From Paracraurococcus lichenis (lineage in GTDB: Bacteria; Pseudomonadota; Alphaproteobacteria; Acetobacterales; Acetobacteraceae): DNA of 64,000 nt. Shown piece by piece: positions 33,476 through 42,415 of the stretch (within the stretch, counting starts at the first letter, position 1; every line of letters begins with the position of its first letter). The position numbers were made by a program, and so were the translations under genes. The notes below the pieces were generated by a model. That model worked only from the letters and a program-made list of their open reading frames with translations, was not told the origin of the DNA and searched no databases. The stretch is from positions 1 to 64,000 of the forward strand of contig NZ_JAUTWS010000006.1 of the NCBI RefSeq assembly GCF_030657435.1, read 5' to 3'.

Positions 33476-35250
33476 CAGGCGGCGCTCCCTTCCAGCCGGG
33501 CCGCGGGCTGCGGCGCGGCCGCCACCTCGGCCGGGCGCGGGGTCATCAGTCGCTTCAGCACCTCGGCACGCGGGCCGAACATCTCGATCGCGCCGTCCTT
33601 GAGCAGCATCACCTTGTCCACGACCTGCACCAGGGTGGGGCGGTGCGAGACCAGGATCACCGTGGTGCCCATCTCCTTCAGCCTGGCGATGGCCTGGGAG
33701 AGCCGCGCCTCGGAATCGCCGTCGAGGTTGCTGTTCGGCTCATCCAGCACGACCAGCTTCGGCCGGCCGAACATGGCGCGAGCGAGGCCGACGAGCTGGC
33801 GCTGGCCGCCCGAGAGGAACTGCCCGCCATCGCCGATCTGCGTCTCGTAGCCGTTCGGCAGCCGCAGGATCATCTCATGGCAGCCCGCGAGCTTCGCGGC
33901 CTCGTAGACGGCGTCCGGCTCGGCCTCCTGCATGCGGGCGATGTTCTGGAAGACGGTGCCGTCGAACAGCTCCACGTCCTGGGGCAGGTAGCCGACATAG
34001 CGGCCGAAATCCTCGCGCAGCCAGTTGTAGACATCGGCGCCGTCGAGGCGGACGGTGCCCGCGCTCGGCTGCAGGGTGCCGATCAGCATGCGGATCAGCG
34101 TGGTCTTGCCGGCGGCCGAGGGGCCGATCACGGCCATGCTGTCGCCCGGGGCGAGGGAGAAATTGACGCCCTTGATGAGCGCCGCGTTCTGCCCCGGGAA
34201 GGCGTAGGAGACGCGCTCGACCGCGACGGCGCCGGTCGGCTCGGGCAGCGGCAGGCCGGCGGGGCGGAGCCGCGGCAGAGCGAGGAAGGCCTGCAGCCGG
34301 CGGAAGGACTGCCGGGCGGAGACGAGCTGCTTCCAGCCGCCGATCATCTGCTCGACCGGCGCCAGCGCCCGGCCCATGATGATGGAGCCGGCGATGGAGG
34401 CGCCCGAGGTTAGCTCCTGCTTCAGGACGAGGTAGGAGCCGACGCCGAGGATCGCGATCTGCACCGCGATGCGGAAGAACTTGGTCGCGGCGACCAGCAC
34501 CGCCGCGCGGTCCGCGGCGCGCTGCTGCGGCAAGGCCATGGCGGCGACCGATTCCCGCCAGCGGCCGATGACCGCCGGCAGCATGCCCATGCTGTCGATG
34601 ACCTCAGCATTGCGGGTGATGCTCTCGGCCCGCCGCTGCGAGGTCATGCCCGCGGTGCTCGCCTCCTTCAGCAGGGGGGAGGTGGTGAACTCGCTCGCCA
34701 GGGTCAGGCCGAAGAGGACCACCGCGCCGCCGAGGGCGATGTAGCCCATGATCGGATGCAGCAGGAAAATGAAGCCCAGGTAGATCGGCACCCAGGGAAC
34801 GTCATAGAGCGAGAGCGCGCTCGGCGAGCTCAGGAAGCCGCGGCAGACCGAGAGGTCGCGCAGCGCCTCCATCCGGTAGGGCCGGCCCCGCAGCGTGCTC
34901 TCGATCGCCCGGACGAAGCTCTCGGGCGCGACCCGCTGCTCCACCCAGCTCGCGAGGCGCTGCATGACCTGGCCGCGCACCGCCTCGAGCAGGGCAAGCA
35001 CCAGGGTGGCGCCGATCGCGATCGCCGAGAGGTAGTACAGCGTATCGAGGATGCGGCTGGCCAGCACCCGGTCGAACACCTGCATCATGTAGACGGAGGT
35101 GGTGAGCTGCAGGATGTTCACCACGCCGCTGAACATGCCGACCACCAGCAACTGGGAGCGGCAGGCGGCGATGGCTTTGGTCAGCGGCGTCTTGCCCGCC
35201 GGCGCGAACCCGGCCGAGGGCCCGGCAAGGCTAGTGGTTGATAAGGACAT
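33475..35250 (-). CDS. Type I secretion ABC permease/ATPase (PrtD/PrsD-like)
   Basis: This 591-residue half-transporter has a six-helix ABC membrane domain (about 30-310) and a nucleotide-binding domain (about 345-565). Walker A is GPSAAGKTT near 376-384, the signature is LSGGQRQLVG, and Walker B is LVVLDEPNSNLD; the H-loop follows in ILVSHRPT. There is no N-terminal C39 peptidase or peptidase-like domain, so it belongs with the PrtD/PrsD/AprD exporters that secrete RTX proteins, proteases or glycanases by an uncleaved C-terminal signal. ATG 35250 follows the small membrane-protein stop by three bases. It is translationally coupled to the adaptor. No RTX substrate gene is in the window. Confidence 0.93.
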   Translation of the reverse strand: MSLSTTSLAGPSAGFAPAGKTPLTKAIAACRSQLLVVGMFSGVVNILQLTTSVYMMQVFDRVLASRILDTLYYLSAIAIGATLVLALLEAVRGQVMQRLASWVEQRVAPESFVRAIESTLRGRPYRMEALRDLSVCRGFLSSPSALSLYDVPWVPIYLGFIFLLHPIMGYIALGGAVVLFGLTLASEFTTSPLLKEASTAGMTSQRRAESITRNAEVIDSMGMLPAVIGRWRESVAAMALPQQRAADRAAVLVAATKFFRIAVQIAILGVGSYLVLKQELTSGASIAGSIIMGRALAPVEQMIGGWKQLVSARQSFRRLQAFLALPRLRPAGLPLPEPTGAVAVERVSYAFPGQNAALIKGVNFSLAPGDSMAVIGPSAAGKTTLIRMLIGTLQPSAGTVRLDGADVYNWLREDFGRYVGYLPQDVELFDGTVFQNIARMQEAEPDAVYEAAKLAGCHEMILRLPNGYETQIGDGGQFLSGGQRQLVGLARAMFGRPKLVVLDEPNSNLDGDSEARLSQAIARLKEMGTTVILVSHRPTLVQVVDKVMLLKDGAIEMFGPRAEVLKRLMTPRPAEVAAAPQPAARLEGSAA

Positions 35251-35253
35251 GCG

Positions 35254-35685
35254 TCAGCCTGACAGGAGGCCGGCGAGGCCGGCCAGGGTTGCGGGGTGCA
35301 GGGCCAGCCAGAAGGCGGCCAGTCCTGCGACGACGAGGGCGAGCAGGTTCGCCAGCAGCAGCGTGCCGAAGCCGGGTGGGCGGGCGGACCGCCCGAGATG
35401 CTCGCTGACCGCGTCGCGGCGGATCTGGTCGACGGCGTTGTGCAGGTAGCGGAAGGCATGCTCGCTCAGCAGGCGGGAGGCCTCCTGCCGCAGCGTGACG
35501 ATGCCGTCCTCGGTCGCCGGTTGCCGCCGCTCCGCCGCGAGGGCGAAGGCCAGCAGATCGACCAGTCTCTCGTCACTCGTCGTGCCGACACGGAAGCTCG
35601 CGAGATCACGATCCGGCAGCATGGTTGCGGCGGTTGCCTCGGGCGGTCCGGAGGCTTCCGGCCGGAGGGTCGTCGTCGTGGCCAT
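35254..35685 (-). CDS. Small C-terminally anchored membrane protein
   Basis: This 143-residue protein has a soluble, helical, charged region (residues about 20-100, with EASRLLSEHAFRYLHNAVDQ) and one strongly hydrophobic hairpin or double helix at the C-terminus (about 108-142). I do not recognise the family. The ATG at 35685 has GGAG nine bases upstream; an open extension to 35775 lacks a site. It is the first gene of the type I secretion operon, its stop three bases before the ATPase start, so it may assist or regulate that exporter. Confidence 0.62.
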   Translation of the reverse strand: MATTTTLRPEASGPPEATAATMLPDRDLASFRVGTTSDERLVDLLAFALAAERRQPATEDGIVTLRQEASRLLSEHAFRYLHNAVDQIRRDAVSEHLGRSARPPGFGTLLLANLLALVVAGLAAFWLALHPATLAGLAGLLSG

Positions 35686-36017
35686 CACAAGGCTCCGATT
35701 CGAGCCGTCCCGCGGGACGGCCGGCTCTGCGCCGCGGATCGGGTCAGCCCGTCCGGGGCGAAAAAGGCTGGACACATGATACCCTTGCGCGGGTGCCAGC
35801 CCGGGGAATACGCCCGTGCGCAGGGATCAATTGCAAGCCTAAACCCGCCAACTCTAGCGGAGTGTAACCTGCCGCTGATGACCGAGGATGTGTTCTCAAA
35901 GACCCATAAAGGGCGAATTCCCGGTCACCGCGCGACCGAACGTGATCGTTGCGTTTTATCGCGGGCTGCACCCTCTCTATGGTAGCACCCCGCGAGGGGC
36001 AGACTTGGGGGATCAAA
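35686..36017. other. Divergent intergenic region between secretion operon and outer-membrane barrel
   Basis: This 332-base gap has no convincing gene. It is visibly more AT-rich than its surroundings around 35760-35990. A weak plus-strand promoter candidate is TTTATC near 35956 with TATGGT near 35979 (17-base spacing) ahead of the beta-barrel gene. The GGGGGA at about 36007-36012 is the ribosome-binding site that decides the GTG start at 36018. The secretion operon must also start here, but I see no clear boxes for it. Confidence 0.4.
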
Positions 36018-37289
36018 GTGACCAAGAGATTTCCGGTCTTGGCTGTTGGGACACTCCTGCTGGGAGCGTTCTCCGTCGCTGAGTCCCGGGCGCAGTCCGC
36101 CCCGGGCATCACGCCATCGGACGTCCAGCGCGGCGTGACGGTGGAATCGCGGAGCCGGCAGGACTATGCGCCGCCGGGCGTCCGGCTGGGGGGATTCAAG
36201 CTGAATGCCCAGGGCGATTTCGGCATTGGCTATGACGACAACCTGCTCGGCAACAACCGGCTGCGGCAGACCGACGGGTTCACCGACCAGTCCGTGACCA
36301 CCGGCCTCGAGAGCGACTGGACCAGCCACGCCCTCGGCATCACCGGCAACATGGACAGCCGGCAGCATTTCACCCGGAGCGAATTCGACTGGGTCGACTG
36401 GGACCTCGGCACCTATGGCCGCTACGACTTCTCCTCGGTGACCAATGTCGAGGGGCGTTATCGGCACTACCGGGACCACCTGGACGTCTACAGCGTCGAT
36501 GTGCAGTCCGCTGGCATCAACCGGCCCGTGCCCTATAATTCGGACGAGGCCCAGATTACCGGCAACACCGCCTTCAGCCGGTTCGGGGTGCTCGGGACCG
36601 TGCTCTACCGGACCTATCGGTTCGAGGACGTGGTGATCAACGGCCAGCCCAACCGGGTCTCGGTCAACGATTTCGACACGGTGATCGGCGCCCTCGCCAC
36701 CAGCTATGCCTTCGCCCCCGGTCGCTACGCCAATCTGATCTTCCGGGTGCAGGACATCGCCTACCAGAAGCAGATATCCAATCCGCGCGACAGCTTCACC
36801 TGGGAGTTGCTGGGCGGCCTCACCTACGACTTCGACGGCGTCTGGCAGGGCAGGCTGGCGATCGGCTGGCGTGAGCGCAATTACCGGGACCCCAACCTCA
36901 AAGCCCTGAGCGGGCCGGCGGTCGAGGGGGCGGTGACCTGGGCGCCCACGCTGCTGACCACCATGCGGTTCAACGTCTCCCGCACCATCGAGGAATCCAT
37001 CCGCAACAACGCCGTCAGCTTCAACCGCACCCAGGGCGGCCTCGGCGTGGACCACGAGTTCCTGCGGAACGTCATCGTCTCGGCCGATTTCCGCGCCGAC
37101 TATCGTGAGTACCAAAATCCCAACGAGACGGCCTTTGACGCGTTGTTCAGCCTGAACGCACGCTATTTGTTAAACCGGAATATGTCCGTGATCGGCACCT
37201 ACACCTACACGAATCGGCTCCAGGCGAGCACCAGCTTCCCCGAATACGATCGAAACGTCGTACTGCTGCGTCTACGTGTTGCGCTCTGA
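36018..37289 (+). CDS. Outer-membrane beta-barrel protein (BBP2-like)
   Basis: This 423-residue protein has a signal peptide (TKRFPVLAVGTLLLGAFSVAESRAQ cut into KRFPVLAVGTLLLGAF and a SRAQ-type cleavage site) and then a long series of amphipathic beta strands with aromatic girdles, ending in a strand (VVLLRLRVAL). It resembles the BBP2 group of outer-membrane barrels found in exopolysaccharide loci (EpsL-like), which may help polymer export. The GTG at 36018 has a GGGGGA site, better than upstream ATGs. It overlaps the WecB-like glycosyltransferase gene by 14 bases, so the two are coupled. It is not a TolC homologue. Confidence 0.8.
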   Translation: MTKRFPVLAVGTLLLGAFSVAESRAQSAPGITPSDVQRGVTVESRSRQDYAPPGVRLGGFKLNAQGDFGIGYDDNLLGNNRLRQTDGFTDQSVTTGLESDWTSHALGITGNMDSRQHFTRSEFDWVDWDLGTYGRYDFSSVTNVEGRYRHYRDHLDVYSVDVQSAGINRPVPYNSDEAQITGNTAFSRFGVLGTVLYRTYRFEDVVINGQPNRVSVNDFDTVIGALATSYAFAPGRYANLIFRVQDIAYQKQISNPRDSFTWELLGGLTYDFDGVWQGRLAIGWRERNYRDPNLKALSGPAVEGAVTWAPTLLTTMRFNVSRTIEESIRNNAVSFNRTQGGLGVDHEFLRNVIVSADFRADYREYQNPNETAFDALFSLNARYLLNRNMSVIGTYTYTNRLQASTSFPEYDRNVVLLRLRVAL

Positions 37290-38139
37290 CGAGAGGTTGG
37301 CGCAGCCCGGGGCCGCGCAGGCATCCGGGGCGCGCGGCAAGGGGCCCGGCGGCGCAAGGCCGCTGCCGGAGCCGCCCCCGGTCCCGACCTTGCCGCTCTT
37401 CGGCCTCGACTTCGCCAACCTGCCATTGCCGGCGGTCGTCAACTGGCTGGCGGCGCGGCCGGCGGGTGCCCGCTTCGGCTATGTCGTCACGCCGAACGCC
37501 GATCATCTGGCGCGCATGCAGCGGATGCCCGAGATGCGGCAACTCTACACCGCCGCGATGCTCCGCCTGCTCGACAGCCGGGTGGCCGCCGGTGCGGCCC
37601 GGCTCGCGGGCCTGCCGGTGCCGGCCGTGCTGCCGGGCAGCGACCTGACGGCCTTCATCGTCCGCCGGATCCTCCGGCCCGAGGAGCCGGTGACCATCCT
37701 TGGGATGACGGAGGAGGCCGTGGCGGCGCTCGCCGAGCGCTGCGGCCTGCGAAACATCGCGCACTACAATCCACCGATGGGATTCGACCAGGACCCGGCG
37801 GAGATGGAGCGCGCGATCCGCTTCATCGAGGACAATCCGGCCCGCTTCCACTTCCTCGCCGTCGGCTCGCCGCGGCAATGCCGGGTGGCGAATGCGGTGG
37901 CACGGCGCGGCCGGGCGACGGGGACCGGGCTCTGCATCGGGGCGAGCCTGCTCTTCCTCTCCGGCCATGAGCGGCGGGCGCCGCTGGCCTTGCAGCGAGC
38001 CGGCCTGGAATGGGCCTGGCGGCTGGCGCAGGACCCGCAGAGGCTGGCGCGCCGCTACCTCATGGACAGCCCGCGGATGTTCCTGCTGATCCGGGACGAT
38101 GCGCGGCAGCGCCGCCTCGCGCGGGCAGATCGTTACTAG
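37276..38139 (+). CDS. WecB/TagA/CpsF family glycosyltransferase
   Basis: This 287-residue glycosyltransferase of family GT26 shows the typical order: FANLPLPAVVNWL near residue 45, FGYVVTPNADHLARMQRMPE near 68, DSRVAAGAARLAG, then VTILGMTEEAV with a P-loop-like turn, FHFLAVGSPRQCRVAN near 190 and CIGASLLFLSGHERRAPLAL near 215. Such enzymes add N-acetylmannosamine or similar sugars to lipid-linked intermediates on the cytoplasmic side. The start (GTG 37276, alternatively TTG 37279) overlaps the barrel gene. A conserved aspartate of GT26 enzymes lies in the PNADH segment. Together with the cluster on the opposite strand it suggests a surface glycan pathway. Confidence 0.88.
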   Translation: MLRSDERLAQPGAAQASGARGKGPGGARPLPEPPPVPTLPLFGLDFANLPLPAVVNWLAARPAGARFGYVVTPNADHLARMQRMPEMRQLYTAAMLRLLDSRVAAGAARLAGLPVPAVLPGSDLTAFIVRRILRPEEPVTILGMTEEAVAALAERCGLRNIAHYNPPMGFDQDPAEMERAIRFIEDNPARFHFLAVGSPRQCRVANAVARRGRATGTGLCIGASLLFLSGHERRAPLALQRAGLEWAWRLAQDPQRLARRYLMDSPRMFLLIRDDARQRRLARADRY

Positions 38140-38288
38140 TTTGGCGTGAAAACTGCCCCGCGTCCTTCGCGCGGCACGCACCCTGGCCGACCGGGCGGCG
38201 CGACATCGGACGACAGGCCGCAGCACCACCAGGCCGCTGGCGCCTGCGGCAATCCTCCGGAGTGATGGACCTTTGGCGGCGAAGCTTC

Positions 38289-39326
38289 CTACCGCGCGGC
38301 GGTGCCGGGCAGGGCGGCCAGGATCTCGGCGCGGACGCGGTTCGGCAGGCCGCCGCGATGGCCGGCATCGTTTCGCGCGATGTAGTCGCGCGCGGCCGGG
38401 GTCAGGCGATAGAGCGCGGCCTCTTCCGGCCGCGGCCGGAAGGCGCGGGCGAGGCTGAGCGCCGCCGGCCCGGCCCGCAGTCCCTGGGCCAGCACGCCGT
38501 TGCGCGCGCCCTTCACCTGATAGGCCAGGAAGCGCGGCAGCAGCGCCGCCGCGGAGTCCCCGTATTTCATGGCGATGTAGAGGCGGTTGCGCACGAAGTG
38601 GAACCAGCGCGTGCCGGACCAGGCGAAGCGCCGCTCGCCGCTCACCTTGTGGCGCACCGCGATGTCGCCGCGGTAGCGGATGCGCCGGCCGCGATTGATG
38701 GCGCGGAGGGCGAAATCGTACTCCTCCCAGCAGAAGAAGAGCGCGTCGTCATAGCCGCCCGCCGCCGCGAAATCGGCCCGCCGGATGGCATGGCCGGCGC
38801 CGACGAAGGTGATGGTGTCGAAGCTCTCGGCCGCGCGCGGCAGCAGGCTGGGCGGATAGCCCCAGGAGGAGAGGTCGTCCGCCCCCGTATCGAAGACCAG
38901 GATGCGGCAGGCGATGGCAGCGAGGTCCGGCTCCGCCTCCAGCGCCCGGACGGCGCGGGCGAGGGTGTCCTCCGTCCCGAACTCGGCATCGTTGTCGAGG
39001 GCGAAGACGACGCGCCCGGTGCCGAGGGCGGTCGCCCGGTTGCGGCCGCCGGCGACGCCCCAGTTGCGGTCGAGCCGGACCAGGGTGGCGTCCGCCGCGC
39101 CCTCGACCGCCGCGGCGAGGCGCGCGAGGTTCTCCGGCCGGCTGCCCTGGTCCGCGATCCAGACATGCTTCGCCAGCCCCGCCTGGGCCCGGGCCGAGGC
39201 GATCGCGGCCACCGTCTCCTCCGCCCGGTCGAGCGCGAGGATGATGACATCGGCATCGTAGTCCGGCCCGGCCGGGCCGGCGGCGCCCGCGACGTGCTCC
39301 GGCACCGGATAGGCAGGCAGGCTCAT
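38289..39326 (-). CDS. Family 2 glycosyltransferase
   Basis: This 345-residue GT2 enzyme has a GT-A domain with VIILALDRAEETVAAIASAR at the start, DRNWGVAGGRNRAT near residue 85, the metal-binding FALDNDAEFG near 108 and CWEEYDFALRAINRG near 200, where the ED-type catalytic base lies. The pattern matches rhamnosyl- or similar glycan-building transferases of surface polysaccharide clusters. It has no strong membrane helices. ATG 39326 overlaps the preceding glycosyltransferase stop by four bases (ATGA). It is the last gene of the minus-strand cluster and converges with the WecB-like gene across 149 bases. Confidence 0.85.
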   Translation of the reverse strand: MSLPAYPVPEHVAGAAGPAGPDYDADVIILALDRAEETVAAIASARAQAGLAKHVWIADQGSRPENLARLAAAVEGAADATLVRLDRNWGVAGGRNRATALGTGRVVFALDNDAEFGTEDTLARAVRALEAEPDLAAIACRILVFDTGADDLSSWGYPPSLLPRAAESFDTITFVGAGHAIRRADFAAAGGYDDALFFCWEEYDFALRAINRGRRIRYRGDIAVRHKVSGERRFAWSGTRWFHFVRNRLYIAMKYGDSAAALLPRFLAYQVKGARNGVLAQGLRAGPAALSLARAFRPRPEEAALYRLTPAARDYIARNDAGHRGGLPNRVRAEILAALPGTAAR

Positions 39327-40354
39327 CCGGGGCGGTATCCGTCGAAGTCGGGGGCGGGGATCGCCAGATAGGCGGTGCGCTTCGCCTCCATCCGGCCGCG
39401 GGTGACCGTGTCCAGGATCATCCCGCAGGTGAAGGAGAGGAAGGAGAGCAGGACCAGCCCGGTCGCCAGGATGGCGGTGGGGAAGCGCGGCACCAGCCCG
39501 GTCTCGAGGAAGGTGAAGACCAGCGGGATGCCAAGGCCGATGCCGATCACCAGCAGGGCGCCGGCGATCGCGGTGAAGAAGGGGAGCGGCTTCTCCCGCT
39601 TCACCAGGCCGAGGATCGCCTTCAGGATGCGCCAGCCATCGGTGAAGGTGCGCAGCTTGCTGGCCGAGCCGACCGGCCGCTCCTTGTAGGCGGTCTCGAC
39701 CTCGCCGACCGGCAGCATGAGCTCGAGCGCGTGGACGGTGAACTCGGTCTCCGTCTCGAAGCCGCCGGCCAGCGCCGGGAAGCTTTTCACGAAGCGGCGG
39801 GAGAAGACCCGGTAGCCCGAGAGCATGTCGGTGATGCGGTTGCCGAAGATGGTCCGCACCATGCCGGTGAGCATGAGGTTGCCGAAGCGGTGGCCGGGCC
39901 GGTAGGCCTCCTCGATCCGGCTGATCCGGATCCCCGTGACCATGTCGAGCCGCTCCTCGACCAGCCTGGCCACCATGCGCGGCGCCGCCGCGGCCTCGTA
40001 GGTGTCGTCGCCGTCCACCAGGACGTAGATGTCCGCCTCGATATCGGCGAACATCCGGCGCACGACATGGCCCTTGCCCTGCAGCGACTCGGTCCGCACG
40101 ACGGCGCCGGCGGCGCGGGCGACCTCGACCGTCCGGTCCTTCGAGTTGTTGTCGTAGACATAGACCACCGCGTCCGGCAGGGCGGCCTTGAAGGCGGCGA
40201 TCACGCGGGGGATCGCGACTTCCTCGTTGTAGCAGGGGACCAGTACCGCGATCCGCGGCGCCGCGGCGCGCGGGTCCGGATCGAGGCCCGGCAGGATCTG
40301 GGGAAGGGTATCGGGCACGCGGAGTCTCCGGCGGGGCAGGGGCTCAGCAGGCAT
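39323..40354 (-). CDS. GtrB/DPMS-like family 2 glycosyltransferase
   Basis: This 343-residue protein has a GT-A domain (about 33-230) with IAVLVPCYNEEVAIPRVIAA, YVYDNNSKDRT and the catalytic VLVDGDDTYEA near residue 113, followed by two membrane helices (about 258-282 and 295-320). This is the build of polyprenyl-phosphate glycosyltransferases. SGYRVFSRRFVKSFPALAGG is a conserved acceptor-side block. It overlaps the sugar-phosphate transferase gene by 11 bases. Its pairing in the same cluster with a GtrA-like flippase-type protein suggests side-chain glycosylation by lipid-linked sugar, as in Gtr systems. Confidence 0.88.
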   Translation of the reverse strand: MPAEPLPRRRLRVPDTLPQILPGLDPDPRAAAPRIAVLVPCYNEEVAIPRVIAAFKAALPDAVVYVYDNNSKDRTVEVARAAGAVVRTESLQGKGHVVRRMFADIEADIYVLVDGDDTYEAAAAPRMVARLVEERLDMVTGIRISRIEEAYRPGHRFGNLMLTGMVRTIFGNRITDMLSGYRVFSRRFVKSFPALAGGFETETEFTVHALELMLPVGEVETAYKERPVGSASKLRTFTDGWRILKAILGLVKREKPLPFFTAIAGALLVIGIGLGIPLVFTFLETGLVPRFPTAILATGLVLLSFLSFTCGMILDTVTRGRMEAKRTAYLAIPAPDFDGYRPG

Positions 40355-41846
40355 TGCGCATGCGCGCGACGGCCAGCAGGGTGCGCACCAGGATCACGAG
40401 ATCGAGCCAGGGCGACCAGGTCTCGATATACTCCAGATCGCTCTCGACACGCCTGATCAGCTTGTCCTCCGTCTCGGTCGGGCCGCGCCAGCCGCGCACC
40501 TGGGCAAGGCCGGTCAGGCCCGGCTTGACCCGGTGCCGCGCGGCGTAGCGCGCCATGACCTCCTCGAAAGGCCGGCCGCCGGCGCGGGTGCCCGGGGCAT
40601 GCGGCCGCGGGCCGATGAAGGACATCTCGCCTTTCAAGACGTTGAAGATCTGTGGCAATTCGTCCAGCGAGGTGCGCCGCAGGATGGCGCCGACCCGGGT
40701 CACGCGCGGGTCGCCGGCGACCACCTGGCGCTGCACCGTATGGTCGGCGGCGTGGTGGTACATGGTCCGGAACTTGAACACGGAGAAGTCGCGGTTGTTG
40801 AAGCCGGTCCGGCGCTGGCGGAACAGCACGGGGCCGGGACTGTCCAGCTTCACCGCCAGCGCGATCAGCGCCATCGGCACGGCGGCGAGCGCCAGGGCGA
40901 CCAGGGCGAGGCTGTAGTCCTCGGCCGCCTTCACCACCGCCGCCCAGCCGCGAATCGGCCGGTCGGCGAGGCGGAGCAGGCGCGGCGCCTCCGCCCCGTC
41001 ATGCCGATAGGCCATCAGGTCCGGGGCGAGCGTGACGTCCACCGGATAGTCCGAGAGCTTGCGCTGCAGGTCGCGCACGCGCCGCTCCTCGGCCCAGGGC
41101 ATGCAGAGGACCACCTGGTCGACCTCGCCGCGCCGGATCATGCCGTCCAGCGTGGCGACCGGGCCGAGATAGGCGAGGCCGCCGCTGGAGGTCGCCGCCG
41201 CCGGGTCGTTGTCCACCAGCCCGAGCAGGGCCAGCCCCTGGTCATGCCGCCCGGTCAGCGTCGCCGCGAAGCGCGCCGCCTGCGGCCCGCTGCCGACCAG
41301 CACCGCCCGCTGCCGGGTGTACTGGGGCAGGGCCTGCATGGCGGCGGCCGAGCCGAGCCGGCCCGCGAGCAGCAATGGCGCGGCCATGCCCATCCAGAGC
41401 AGCGCCGCGCCGGGCCGGAAGGTGATGGGGGCGCCGAGCACCAGCGCCGCCGTCGCCAGGCCGATCCCGCCGCTGACGAGGCCGCCGAGCGCCGCCACGA
41501 TCGGCCGGCGGCCGCCGAACAGCGCGGCATGCGAATAGCCGCCGGCGAAGCCGGCGAGGCTCACGGTCAGGGCGGCGAAGAAGGCGAGCAGCGGCGGCTG
41601 CGGGTAGCCGCGCTCCAGCGGGAAATACTGCAGCACCATCCCCGCGAGCACCACCGCCGCCACGTCCAGCCCGGCCACCAGCGCCGCGAGCAGGGTCGGC
41701 GAGACCGGGCGCGGCAGCCGGCCCTGCCGCCGCAGGACCTCAGGCGGGCGGTGCGCGACGAAGCCGGGCCAGGTGGCGGCTTCGGCCACCGGCGGCAGCA
41801 GCGGCGCGTCCTTGCGGGCGGGATCGGAGGGTCTCATGCCGTGCAT
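40344..41846 (-). CDS. Polyprenyl-phosphate sugar-1-phosphate transferase
   Basis: This 500-residue initiating enzyme of exopolysaccharide synthesis (PHPT family, WbaP/WcaJ-like) has four N-terminal membrane helices (about 45-155), a CoA-binding-like domain (about 165-280, with RAVLVGSGPQAARF) and the C-terminal Bac_transf domain with a fifth helix near 300. The catalytic region reads VKLDSPGPVLFRQRRTGFNN, FSVFKFRTMYHHA, LRRTSLDELPQIFNVLKGEM and SFIGPRPHAPGT. It transfers a sugar-1-phosphate, most often glucose or galactose, to undecaprenyl phosphate. ATG 41846 is chosen, with 41837 as an alternative. It sits between the GtrA gene and the GtrB-like gene. Confidence 0.92.
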   Translation of the reverse strand: MHGMRPSDPARKDAPLLPPVAEAATWPGFVAHRPPEVLRRQGRLPRPVSPTLLAALVAGLDVAAVVLAGMVLQYFPLERGYPQPPLLAFFAALTVSLAGFAGGYSHAALFGGRRPIVAALGGLVSGGIGLATAALVLGAPITFRPGAALLWMGMAAPLLLAGRLGSAAAMQALPQYTRQRAVLVGSGPQAARFAATLTGRHDQGLALLGLVDNDPAAATSSGGLAYLGPVATLDGMIRRGEVDQVVLCMPWAEERRVRDLQRKLSDYPVDVTLAPDLMAYRHDGAEAPRLLRLADRPIRGWAAVVKAAEDYSLALVALALAAVPMALIALAVKLDSPGPVLFRQRRTGFNNRDFSVFKFRTMYHHAADHTVQRQVVAGDPRVTRVGAILRRTSLDELPQIFNVLKGEMSFIGPRPHAPGTRAGGRPFEEVMARYAARHRVKPGLTGLAQVRGWRGPTETEDKLIRRVESDLEYIETWSPWLDLVILVRTLLAVARMRNAC

Positions 41847-41920
41847 ACATAAGGCCCCGCGCCGGCGGCGCTGTGAGGTGGGACACAGGAAGCGGTCAGC
41901 ACGCGCATGGGCGCCGTCCT

Positions 41921-42415
41921 TCAGCTTGGGGACGGACGGCCGCCGCCGCCCTGGCCGAACACGAAGCGTCGCGACAGGACGAAGTTCCCCGCCAGGCCGG
42001 CCACCGAGCCGGCGGCCACGCCGAGCACCGGATTCGCGGCGACGAAGGGGACCAGCGTGATGAGTGCGGCATAGGTGCCGTAGTTGCAGGCGAATCCCAC
42101 CAGGTTCACCAGCAGGAACAGCGCCCATTGCCGCACCGGCTGGTCGCTCTTGGTGCCCCGGAAGGTCCAGGCACGGTTGAGCATGTAGGTGGTGGTGGCG
42201 GCGATCAGATAGGACAGGACCCGCCCGAGCCAGGGCCCGAGGCCAAGCGCGAGGGCGGCGAGCAGGAGCGCGGCATCCACCAGGAACCCGATGGTGCCCA
42301 CCATGCCGAAGCGGAAGAACTGCAGCAGGAGGGCGACGCGCGCCGGCCCCAGGCGCTGGGTCAGGCTCGTCAGGGCTGGATGTTCGGAGAGCGGAAGGGC
42401 GGTCATCTCATGCAT
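41921..42415 (-). CDS. GtrA family membrane protein
   Basis: This 164-residue protein has four membrane helices (about 30-52, 57-78, 98-118 and 125-147) and the GtrA hallmarks FFRFGMVGTIGFLVDAALLL and YMLNRAWTFRG, ending in a helix with NFVLSRRFVFG. GtrA proteins are thought to flip undecaprenyl-phosphate-linked sugars for O-antigen or other glycan modification. The ATG at 42415 begins MHEMTALP; ATG 42406 is an alternative. It is the first gene of the minus-strand glycan cluster, 74 bases before the sugar transferase. A GtrB-like partner lies two genes downstream. Confidence 0.87.
   Translation of the reverse strand: MHEMTALPLSEHPALTSLTQRLGPARVALLLQFFRFGMVGTIGFLVDAALLLAALALGLGPWLGRVLSYLIAATTTYMLNRAWTFRGTKSDQPVRQWALFLLVNLVGFACNYGTYAALITLVPFVAANPVLGVAAGSVAGLAGNFVLSRRFVFGQGGGGRPSPS

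Noticed and set aside
36018..37289. Outer-membrane barrel as the TolC partner of the type I exporter
   Set aside because: It is an all-beta barrel without the long alpha-helical repeats of TolC and is divergent from the exporter operon.
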